DNA of 5,951 nt. Source: Rhodoferax sp. (lineage in GTDB: Bacteria; Pseudomonadota; Gammaproteobacteria; Burkholderiales; Burkholderiaceae_C). Each line of letters opens with the position of its first letter. The stretch's first letter is position 1. The stretch covers positions 1 to 5,951 of the forward strand of contig JAEMRG010000127.1 in NCBI GenBank assembly GCA_016463455.1, given 5' to 3'. The notes under the pieces were generated by a model. It was given only the letters and a program-made list of their open reading frames with translations, had not been told where the DNA came from and did not search any database. The translations under genes and the position numbers were made by a program. Below are positions 1 through 5,951 of the stretch, in pieces.

Positions 1-18
1 GGGCTCTACACTCGCCCA

Positions 19-2511
19 ATGCACCATGCTGACACCTATTTGCTGCACGCCGACCCGGACCTTTCCACGGTCAAGCGGGCCAGGCGCTGGTGGCGTCGGC
101 TCTCGCCGCAGCGCCAGGACCGGGTGGCCATGCTGGCGCCGCTGGCGGCGGTGGTGTTGTTTATGGCGGCCATTGTTTCGGCGCTGCTTTACCTGCAAAT
201 AGAAGAGGGTGACCGCGAGCAGGAAGGCGTGCGGCGGGATGTCGAATACACCCAGCAACAACTACGCTTGCGCTTACTGGAACGGCAGGAACAATTTGGT
301 GCGCTGGGCCGCGAGTTGGGTAGCCAAGAGCTGGACGCCCGTGCTTTCCGCCTGCGGGTGATCGCCCTGCTCAACCAATACCCCGAGGTGCATGGCGCGG
401 CCTGGCTGGATCCGCAAAAGCGTTTGCGTGCCAGCGGTGGCGCTACCTTTAACTGGAGCTACCCAGTCTACGGCAGTAACACGGCCCCCCTAAATGCCGA
501 AGGCGACTACGCTTTCAAATGGGCCACCGCACAGCGCCAAGTGGTCTATTTGATGCCACCCAAGACCGGCGCGGCAGCTCCCTTATTGCAGCTCTACATC
601 CCGCTGGTGGAGAAAGGTCAGCCAGCAGGCGTCATCCTGGCCGAGCTGTCTATCGACGGCCTGTACCGCTACGGCATCCCCAACGAAATTGCCGCCCGCT
701 ACGGCATTTCGCTGTTGGACGCTCAAGGCACGGTGCTGGCGGGCGTGGCCCTGCCCATGAAAAAACCGGTCAGTCAAATATTGCCCTGGACGCGCAAGCC
801 CGGCAGCTACAGCATGGCGGTCTCGCCGGTAGGCTCAGACCTACTGGTGCGCGCCGAAGCCTACCGCGCCTCCATGGGTGTGATTGGCACCGGCTTGTTC
901 TGGCTGGTCAGCGCCCTGAGCGTGATGACAGCCTGGATGTTGATCGCCAATTGGCGCCACAGCCGCAAGCGTTTGCAAGCGCAGCAGGCCTTGCTGTCGG
1001 AGACCAATTTCCGCCGGGCTATGGAAAACTCCATGCTTACCGGCATGCGTGCCATGGACTTGCAAGGGCGCATCACCTATGTCAATGCCGCTTTTTGCAT
1101 GATGACCGGCTGGAGCGAGTCCGAACTGGTCGGCCGCACTGCTCCCTTTCCTTACTGGCCGGAAAGCGACCGCGAAGAACTGTCAGCCCTGCTGGGCCAG
1201 GAGCTGTCCGGCAAGACCAGCCAGGGAGGCATCCAGGTGCGGGTCAAGCGGCGCGATGGCACCTTATTTGATGCGCGCATGTATGTAGCGCCGCTGATCG
1301 ATGCCATGGGCACGCAAACCGGCTGGGTCACCTCGATGACCGACATCACGGAACCCAATCGGGTGCGCGAACAGTTGTCTGCGTCACATCAACGCTTTAC
1401 CACCGTGCTGGAGGCGCTGGACGCGTCGATCTCGGTAGCACCCCTAGGCAGTGACGAACTGGTATTTGCCAACAAGGTTTACCGCCAGTGGTTTGGCACC
1501 GCGGCCGGCGGGCATTTGCAATTGGTCGCCGAGGCTGGCGTTCCGCAGGCACGCACCAACCATGACATGGGCGACGACGTCGATTTGTTCGCCGGCTTGC
1601 CAATGAACACCTTGGCGGAAGTGGATGCCGAAAGCGCCGAGATTTTCATCAGCGCCCTAGGCAAGTGGTTGGAAGTGCGTACCCGCTACCTAAGCTGGGT
1701 TGACGGGCGCCTGGCGCAAATGGTTATTGCCACCGACATCAGCAGCCGCCGCTTAGCCGAGGAGCAAGCCGCGAGCCAAGCCGAACGCGCGCAAAGCGCC
1801 AGCCGCATGATCACCATGGGTGAGATGGCCTCTAGCGTGGCCCATGAGCTCAACCAGCCGCTCACTGCCATTAACAACTATTGCAATGGCATGGTCTCGC
1901 GCATCAAGGACCAACAAATCACGCAAGACGAGTTACTCGGCGCGCTGGAAAAAACCGCCAAGCAGGCGCAACGTGCCGGTCAGATCATTCACCGCATACG
2001 CAGCTTTGTGAAGCGCAGCGAGCCCAATCGCATGCTGGTCGAGGTCGAGCCCATGGTGACCGAGTCGCTGGAGTTGGCCGAAATCGAACTACGGCGTTTC
2101 AACGTGCGCCTGATATGCCATGTGGCCAGCCGCCTGCCGCCATTGTTGGTGGACCGCATACTGATCGAACAAGTGCTGGTCAATCTGCTGCGCAACGCGG
2201 CCGAATCGATTGACGCGGCACGCCGGGCCAGCCCCGAGCGCAGCATGGAACTTCGCGTCAATGCTGCCATCTTTGAAGGAAAAAAATGTGTGGAGTTTTC
2301 GGTGCAGGACAGTGGCAAAGGCATTGCGGCCGATGTGATGCCGCGCCTTTACGAAGCCTTCTTCTCTACCAAGGCCGAGGGCATGGGCATCGGCCTGAGC
2401 CTGTGCCGCTCTATCGTCGAGTCGCACCGCGGGCGCCTGACGGCCGAGAACCTCTACAATCTGGGTGCGGTTACCGGCTGCAAGTTCACCTTCTGGCTGC
2501 CCTTGGGCTAG
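19..2511 (+). CDS. Membrane PAS sensor histidine kinase (DctS/FixL-like)
   Basis: This 830-residue sensor kinase should autophosphorylate on histidine and pass phosphate to the adjacent FixJ-type regulator. After a basic N-terminus (about 19-35), membrane helix 1 spans 37-59. A roughly 225-residue periplasmic region follows, opening with a long charged helix and looking PDC/Cache-like. Membrane helix 2 is at 286-311. PAS1 covers about 330-450, a divergent PAS-like segment about 458-578, and a charged signal helix about 579-597. The H-box contains AHELNQP with His609. The ATP-binding domain has Asn722 and Asn726 (N-box), DSGKG at 764-768, FFSTK at 781-785 and GMGIGLS at 788-794, so the core is complete. 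PAS1 shows no FixL-type heme histidine. DctS is the closest architecture I recognise, but the ligand is unknown. The start is uncertain: the frame is open to the left edge and no Shine-Dalgarno is seen before 19, so the gene could begin upstream. Confidence 0.93.
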   Translation: MHHADTYLLHADPDLSTVKRARRWWRRLSPQRQDRVAMLAPLAAVVLFMAAIVSALLYLQIEEGDREQEGVRRDVEYTQQQLRLRLLERQEQFGALGRELGSQELDARAFRLRVIALLNQYPEVHGAAWLDPQKRLRASGGATFNWSYPVYGSNTAPLNAEGDYAFKWATAQRQVVYLMPPKTGAAAPLLQLYIPLVEKGQPAGVILAELSIDGLYRYGIPNEIAARYGISLLDAQGTVLAGVALPMKKPVSQILPWTRKPGSYSMAVSPVGSDLLVRAEAYRASMGVIGTGLFWLVSALSVMTAWMLIANWRHSRKRLQAQQALLSETNFRRAMENSMLTGMRAMDLQGRITYVNAAFCMMTGWSESELVGRTAPFPYWPESDREELSALLGQELSGKTSQGGIQVRVKRRDGTLFDARMYVAPLIDAMGTQTGWVTSMTDITEPNRVREQLSASHQRFTTVLEALDASISVAPLGSDELVFANKVYRQWFGTAAGGHLQLVAEAGVPQARTNHDMGDDVDLFAGLPMNTLAEVDAESAEIFISALGKWLEVRTRYLSWVDGRLAQMVIATDISSRRLAEEQAASQAERAQSASRMITMGEMASSVAHELNQPLTAINNYCNGMVSRIKDQQITQDELLGALEKTAKQAQRAGQIIHRIRSFVKRSEPNRMLVEVEPMVTESLELAEIELRRFNVRLICHVASRLPPLLVDRILIEQVLVNLLRNAAESIDAARRASPERSMELRVNAAIFEGKKCVEFSVQDSGKGIAADVMPRLYEAFFSTKAEGMGIGLSLCRSIVESHRGRLTAENLYNLGAVTGCKFTFWLPLG

Positions 2512-2542
2512 AACGGTAAGAGAAGAAAAGAAGTTTGCATCA

Positions 2543-2549
2543 AGCGAGA
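2543..2549 (+). promoter_or_regulatory. Weak ribosome binding site before the response regulator
   Basis: The purine-rich AGCGAGA ends six bases before the ATG at 2556 and supports that start. A second purine-rich stretch at 2518-2533 could instead serve an in-frame TTG at 2535, which would add seven residues. I prefer the ATG because the receiver domain begins at about residue 14 from it, which is normal for FixJ-type regulators, and because no conserved residues lie in the extension. Neither site is a strong Shine-Dalgarno. Confidence 0.45.
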
Positions 2550-2555
2550 AAATAC

Positions 2556-3197
2556 ATGCAGGAATCTTCCAATAGTTTGCTCCCGAAAAAAGGTACTGTG
2601 TATGTCGTCGATGACGACGAGGCGGTGCGGGACTCTGTGCAATGGTTGTTGGAAGGCAAGGGCTACCGGGTGCGCTGTTTTGATTCCGCCGAATCCTTTC
2701 TCAGCCGCTACGACACCCGCGAAGTGGCCTGCCTGCTGGTCGATATCCGCATGGGTGGCATGACCGGGCTGGAGCTGCAAGCCCGCCTGATTGAAATCCG
2801 CTCGCCCCTACCCATTGTGTTTATTACCGGCCACGGCGATGTTCCCATGGCGGTGGACACCATGAAAAAGGGCGCGATGGACTTTATCCAAAAGCCCTTC
2901 AAAGAAGCCGATCTGGTGCGCCTGGTAGAGCAAATGCTGGACCACGCCAAGGACTCGTTTGCCGACTCCCAACTGGCGGCCAGCAGAGATTCTTTACTCT
3001 CCAAACTCACCATGCGCGAGTCGCAGGTATTGGAACGCATCGTGGCCGGCCGCCTCAACAAACAAATTGCCGACGACCTGGGCATCAGCATCAAGACGGT
3101 GGAAGCGCACCGCGCCAACATTATGGAAAAGCTCAGTGCCAACACGGTGGCCGATCTGCTGAAGATCGCCCTGGGCCAGTCCAACCCCAAGGCCTGA
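2556..3197 (+). CDS. FixJ/NarL-family response regulator
   Basis: This 213-residue cytoplasmic regulator is the expected phosphoacceptor of the upstream kinase and should bind DNA to control transcription. The receiver domain covers about 14-130, with acidic-pocket Asp19 and Asp20, phosphoacceptor Asp63 in LLVDIRMGGMTG, switch Thr91 in FITGHGD, and Lys113 in QKPF. A linker leads to a LuxR/GerE-type helix-turn-helix at about 148-206, with LTMRE at 151-155, IADDLGIS at 171-178 and the recognition helix KTVEAHRANIMEKL at 180-193. Length and layout are typical of FixJ and DctR. It lies 44 bases after the kinase stop with no terminator between, so the two are probably one operon. All receiver switch residues are intact, arguing for normal phosphorylation. 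Target genes cannot be read from the window. The start is chosen at the ATG; a TTG at 2535 is possible. Confidence 0.95.
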   Translation: MQESSNSLLPKKGTVYVVDDDEAVRDSVQWLLEGKGYRVRCFDSAESFLSRYDTREVACLLVDIRMGGMTGLELQARLIEIRSPLPIVFITGHGDVPMAVDTMKKGAMDFIQKPFKEADLVRLVEQMLDHAKDSFADSQLAASRDSLLSKLTMRESQVLERIVAGRLNKQIADDLGISIKTVEAHRANIMEKLSANTVADLLKIALGQSNPKA

Positions 3198-3204
3198 GTC
3201 GCTT

Positions 3205-3239
3205 GCCTGCGGCCTCGCGTCGCCGACCCGCTTGCAGGC
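3205..3239 (+). repeat. Imperfect inverted repeat in the regulator-folD gap
   Basis: GCCTGC at 3205-3210 can pair with GCAGGC at 3234-3239. An alternative inner stem pairs CGGC at 3210-3213 with GCCG at 3222-3225. A run of seven T follows at 3256-3262, but 16 bases beyond the outer stem, so this is not a canonical intrinsic terminator. It may be a weak terminator, an RNA processing structure or chance in GC-rich DNA. The rest of the gap (3198-3286) holds the folD leader and nothing else I can support. I see no convincing -35/-10 pair. Confidence 0.35.
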
Positions 3240-3286
3240 TTGCGCCCCCAATCGATTTTTTTATTTCATCCCAAAGACCTAGAGCT

Positions 3287-4147
3287 ATGACCACACCCCA
3301 CACCGCTTCCATCATCGACGGCAATGCGCTGTCTGCCCAGTTACGCGCCGATGTGATGCGCCGCGCCGATGCGCTAAAAGCGTGTGGCATCACGCCCGGC
3401 CTGGCAGTGTTGCTGGTAGGCGAAAACCCGGCTTCGCAGGTCTATGTGCGCAACAAGGTCAAGGCCTGTGCCGACGCCGGCCTGCATTCGGTGCTGGAGC
3501 GCTATGACGCCGATTTGACCGAAGCGGCCTTGCTGGCGCGCATTGACGCACTCAACAAAGACCCGGCCATCCACGGCATCCTGGTGCAATTGCCGGTGCC
3601 CAAACATATCGACGCCAACAAGGTCATAGAAGCTATTGCGCCCGAAAAAGATGTCGATGGTTTTCACATCGCCAGCGCCGGCGCTTTGATGGTAGGCCAG
3701 CCCGGCTTTTTGCCCTGTACGCCTTATGGCTGCATGAAGATGCTCGAATCTATTGGCTACGATTTGCGCGGTAAACATGCGGTGGTGATTGGCCGCAGTA
3801 ACATCGTGGGCAAGCCCATGGCCATGCTGCTGCTGCAAAAAAATGCCACGGTGACGATTTGCCATAGTGGCACCAAAGACCTCAAAGCCATGACGCTGCA
3901 GGCCGATGTCATCGTCGCGGCGGTGGGCAAGGTCAACGTGCTGACGGCTGATATGGTCAAGCCCGGTGCCGTGGTCATCGATGTGGGCATGAACCGCAAT
4001 GCCGAAGGCAAGCTGTGTGGTGATGTGGACTATGCCGGCGTGCGCCAAGTGGCCGGCCACATTACCCCGGTACCCGGCGGCGTCGGCCCCATGACCATCA
4101 CCATGCTGCTGGTCAACACCCTCGAGTCTGCGGAGCGTCTGGTATGA
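3287..4147 (+). CDS. folD: Methylenetetrahydrofolate dehydrogenase/cyclohydrolase FolD
   Basis: FolD is a cytoplasmic bifunctional enzyme of one-carbon metabolism. It oxidises 5,10-methylene-THF with NADP+ to 5,10-methenyl-THF and hydrolyses that to 10-formyl-THF, supplying formyl groups for purine and initiator tRNA synthesis. The 286 residues match the usual length. Visible signatures are YVRNK with Tyr53 and the catalytic Lys57, VQLPVP with Gln101, PEKDVDG at 119-125 with Asp124, the Rossmann segment GRSNIVGKP at 169-177, and PGGVGPMT at 263-270. All key catalytic and binding residues are present, so it should be active. The ATG at 3287 is chosen because the conserved SIIDGNAL start follows within a few residues; the frame stays open upstream to 3203 but that stretch is arginine/proline-rich and unlike FolD. 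The Shine-Dalgarno is weak (AAAGA nine bases before the ATG). Its stop overlaps the next gene. Confidence 0.97.
   Translation: MTTPHTASIIDGNALSAQLRADVMRRADALKACGITPGLAVLLVGENPASQVYVRNKVKACADAGLHSVLERYDADLTEAALLARIDALNKDPAIHGILVQLPVPKHIDANKVIEAIAPEKDVDGFHIASAGALMVGQPGFLPCTPYGCMKMLESIGYDLRGKHAVVIGRSNIVGKPMAMLLLQKNATVTICHSGTKDLKAMTLQADVIVAAVGKVNVLTADMVKPGAVVIDVGMNRNAEGKLCGDVDYAGVRQVAGHITPVPGGVGPMTITMLLVNTLESAERLV
4132..4135 (+). promoter_or_regulatory. Ribosome binding site for prlC inside folD
   Basis: GGAG lies within the last codons of folD, with eight bases before the ATG at 4144. It fixes the start of the downstream peptidase gene and, with the ATGA overlap, supports translational coupling of the two genes. 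Confidence 0.6.
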
Positions 4148-5951
4148 GCGACAACCCATTACTCAGTACCGACAAGCTACCCCGCTTTGACGCGATAGCG
4201 CCCGAGCATGTGGAGCCCGCCATCGAGGCCTTGCTGGCGCAGTCGCAGACGGCACTCGATACCGTCACCGCCCCCGCCTTCCCCGCGCAATGGCTGGCGC
4301 TATCGGCTACTTTGGATGTGGCCGTAGAAAACCTGGGCGTGGCCTGGGGCGCTGTCAGCCACCTCAATAGCGTCAACGACAGCCCGGCGCTGCGTGCGGC
4401 CTACAACGCAGCCCTGCCCAAAGTCACCGATTTTTTTACCCGCCTGGGCGCGGACGAAAAACTCTATGCCAAATACAAAGCGATGGACGTGGCCAGCCTG
4501 AACGTCGAGCAAAAGCAGGCGCACAAAAACGCGATCCGCAACTTCGTGTTGGGCGGCGCAGAACTGACGGGTAGCGCACGCGAGCGCTTTGCCCAGATAC
4601 AAGAACGCATGGCCGAACTGAGCCAAAAGTTCAGCGAAAACGCGCTCGACGCCACGGACGCCTTTGCCTATTACGCCAACGCTACAGAAGTCGACGGTGT
4701 GCCTGCCGATGTGCTGGGTACAGCCCATGCCGCAGCCCAGGCCGAGGGTAAAGAAGGCTACAAGCTCACCCTAAAAATGCCGTGCTATCTGCCCGTTATA
4801 GAGTTTGCGCACAGCAGTGCCTTGCGCCAAACGCTATACCGCGCCTACGTCACCCGCGCCTCCACCCAGGCGCCGGCGGACATGCACAAGTTTGACAACA
4901 GCGCCACCTTGCAAGAGATATTGGCGCTGCGTCAGGAAGAAGCAAGCTTGCTGGGCTTTGCCAACTTTGCCGCCCTGTCGATTGCGCCCAAAATGGCCGA
5001 CTCGCCTGATACGGTGATCCGCTTTTTGCGCGACCTGGGGGCCAAGGCTCGCCCGTTTGCGCTAAAGGACGTGGCCGAGCTGCGCGCCTTTGCTGCCGAA
5101 CATTTGCAACTACCAAACCCGCAAGCCTGGGACTGGCACTATATCGGCCAGAAGCTGAAAGAAGCGCGCTACGCCTTTAGCGAACAGGAAGTTAAACAGT
5201 ACTTCACTGCGCCCAAAGTGCTGGCCGGTTTGTTCAAAATCGTCGAGACCTTGTTTGACGTCAGCATTAGCGCCGACAGCGCGCCGGTGTGGCACCCGGA
5301 AGTGAAGTTTTTCCGCATCGAGCGTCAGGGTAGCTTGATCGGTCAGTTTTACCTGGACCCCAGCGCGCGCAGCGGCAAGCGCGGCGGCGCCTGGATGGAT
5401 GGCGTGCTGGGCCGTTGGTTACGGCCCGATACCGGCCAACTGCAAACGCCGGTGGCGCATCTGGTCTGCAATTTTGCGCTGGGCACCGAGGTCGATGGCG
5501 TGGAAAAACCCGCCTTGCTCACGCATGACGATGTGATCACCTTGTTCCACGAATGCGGCCATGGCCTGCACCATTTGCTCACGCAAGTGAGCGAGCGCGA
5601 CGTAGCCGGCATCAGCGGCGTAGAGTGGGACGCGGTGGAATTGCCCAGTCAATTCATGGAAAACTTTTGCTGGGAATGGAATGTCATCCGCCACATGACC
5701 GCCCACGTGGACAGCGGACAGCCCCTGCCGCGCGCCTTATTCGACAAAATGCTGGCGGCACGCAATTTCCAAAGCGGCATGCAAACCCTGCGGCAAATTG
5801 AATTCGCCTTGTTCGACATGCTGCTGCACAGCGCGCATGACCCGGCGGCCGATGTCATGGACTTGTTGCGCCAAGTGCGCGCCGAAGTGGCCGTGCTGTC
5901 CAGCCCGGAATTCAACCGCTCAGTGCACACCTTTAGCCATATTTTTGCGGG
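4144..5951 (+). CDS. prlC: Oligopeptidase A, M3 zinc metallopeptidase (3' end outside window)
   Basis: This is a cytoplasmic zinc oligopeptidase of family M3 (E. coli OpdA/PrlC, thimet oligopeptidase fold) that degrades short peptides, including cleaved signal peptides. The frame is open without interruption for 602 codons to the right edge. E. coli OpdA has about 680 residues, so roughly 78 are missing, including the C-terminal GY-rich segment with a transition-state tyrosine. The N-terminal helical part covers about 1-190. The catalytic part shows GQFYLD at 400-405, KRGGAW at 412-417, VCNF at 441-444, and the zinc motif HECGH with His469, Glu470 and His473. The third ligand is Glu499 in AVELPSQFMEN. 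The central residues of HExxH (Cys-Gly) differ from the more familiar Phe-Gly but are not ligands. The ATG overlaps the folD TGA as ATGA, indicating an operon. There is no signal peptide. Confidence 0.96.
   Translation, partial: MSDNPLLSTDKLPRFDAIAPEHVEPAIEALLAQSQTALDTVTAPAFPAQWLALSATLDVAVENLGVAWGAVSHLNSVNDSPALRAAYNAALPKVTDFFTRLGADEKLYAKYKAMDVASLNVEQKQAHKNAIRNFVLGGAELTGSARERFAQIQERMAELSQKFSENALDATDAFAYYANATEVDGVPADVLGTAHAAAQAEGKEGYKLTLKMPCYLPVIEFAHSSALRQTLYRAYVTRASTQAPADMHKFDNSATLQEILALRQEEASLLGFANFAALSIAPKMADSPDTVIRFLRDLGAKARPFALKDVAELRAFAAEHLQLPNPQAWDWHYIGQKLKEARYAFSEQEVKQYFTAPKVLAGLFKIVETLFDVSISADSAPVWHPEVKFFRIERQGSLIGQFYLDPSARSGKRGGAWMDGVLGRWLRPDTGQLQTPVAHLVCNFALGTEVDGVEKPALLTHDDVITLFHECGHGLHHLLTQVSERDVAGISGVEWDAVELPSQFMENFCWEWNVIRHMTAHVDSGQPLPRALFDKMLAARNFQSGMQTLRQIEFALFDMLLHSAHDPAADVMDLLRQVRAEVAVLSSPEFNRSVHTFSHIFA

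Noticed and set aside
1..18. Promoter or ribosome site of the kinase gene
   Set aside because: Only 18 bases are available, with no purine-rich motif, and the kinase frame is open through them, so nothing can be assigned.
519..1271. A 250-codon plus-strand open frame inside the kinase gene
   Set aside because: It lies in another frame of a clearly coding sensor kinase, is rich in Arg, Pro and His, and has no domain.
2708..3190. A 160-codon minus-strand open frame opposite the response regulator
   Set aside because: The regulator frame has all family residues; the antisense product is Ser/Arg-rich and looks like a shadow.
3240..3268. Possible sigma-70 promoter before folD (TTGCGC, 17 bases, TATTTC)
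   Set aside because: Each hexamer matches the consensus at only about three positions, which is too weak to annotate.
3837..3843. Second A7 run, in folD
   Set aside because: It is not in the zero-frame heptamer arrangement, and the FolD motifs continue intact after it.
3374..4159. A 261-codon open frame on the minus strand opposite folD
   Set aside because: It is antisense to an unmistakable folD, its protein is His/Gln/Gly-rich with no recognisable domain, and GC-rich coding strands commonly leave such frames open.
4431..4437. T7 run in prlC forming T TTT TTT in the zero frame, a possible frameshift site
   Set aside because: The prlC frame continues correctly with conserved M3 motifs downstream, and I see no stimulatory structure or upstream Shine-Dalgarno at a suitable distance.

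Overview
The window looks like an ordinary chromosomal segment from a betaproteobacterium of the order Burkholderiales, most probably Comamonadaceae (Rhodoferax/Polaromonas-like). This rests on the protein flavour, the moderately high GC content, and the neighbourhood of a FixJ-type two-component pair, folD and an oligopeptidase A gene. The genus is an inference from recall, not from a search. All genes are on the + strand and coding density is very high. I see no mobile element, tRNA, rRNA or CRISPR array.

Layout. (1) 19-2511 encodes a membrane sensor histidine kinase with a periplasmic sensor region between two membrane helices, two PAS-like domains, and a complete HisKA/HATPase core. (2) After a 44-base gap, 2556-3197 encodes its likely partner, a FixJ/NarL-type response regulator (receiver plus LuxR-type helix-turn-helix). 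(3) An 89-base gap with an imperfect inverted repeat and a T-rich tract leads to folD at 3287-4147, the bifunctional methylenetetrahydrofolate dehydrogenase/cyclohydrolase. (4) The folD stop overlaps the start of an M3 oligopeptidase A gene (prlC/opdA) as ATGA. That gene runs off the right edge at 5951 with about 80 C-terminal residues missing.

How they work together. The kinase and regulator almost certainly form one phosphorelay: an extracytoplasmic or membrane signal, autophosphorylation at His609, transfer to Asp63, and DNA binding by the regulator. The overall architecture resembles DctS/DctR (C4-dicarboxylate sensing), but no transporter is visible, so the signal and target genes are unknown. 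folD and prlC are housekeeping genes whose 4-base overlap implies cotranslation. Nothing in the sequence shows that they are targets of the two-component system.

I do not find a convincing undescribed system. The points most worth a second look are small: an A7 run in the kinase gene that creates both an in-frame slippery heptamer and a good-looking internal ribosome binding site, a small inverted repeat joining the two candidate start codons of the regulator, and the structure of the regulator-folD gap.
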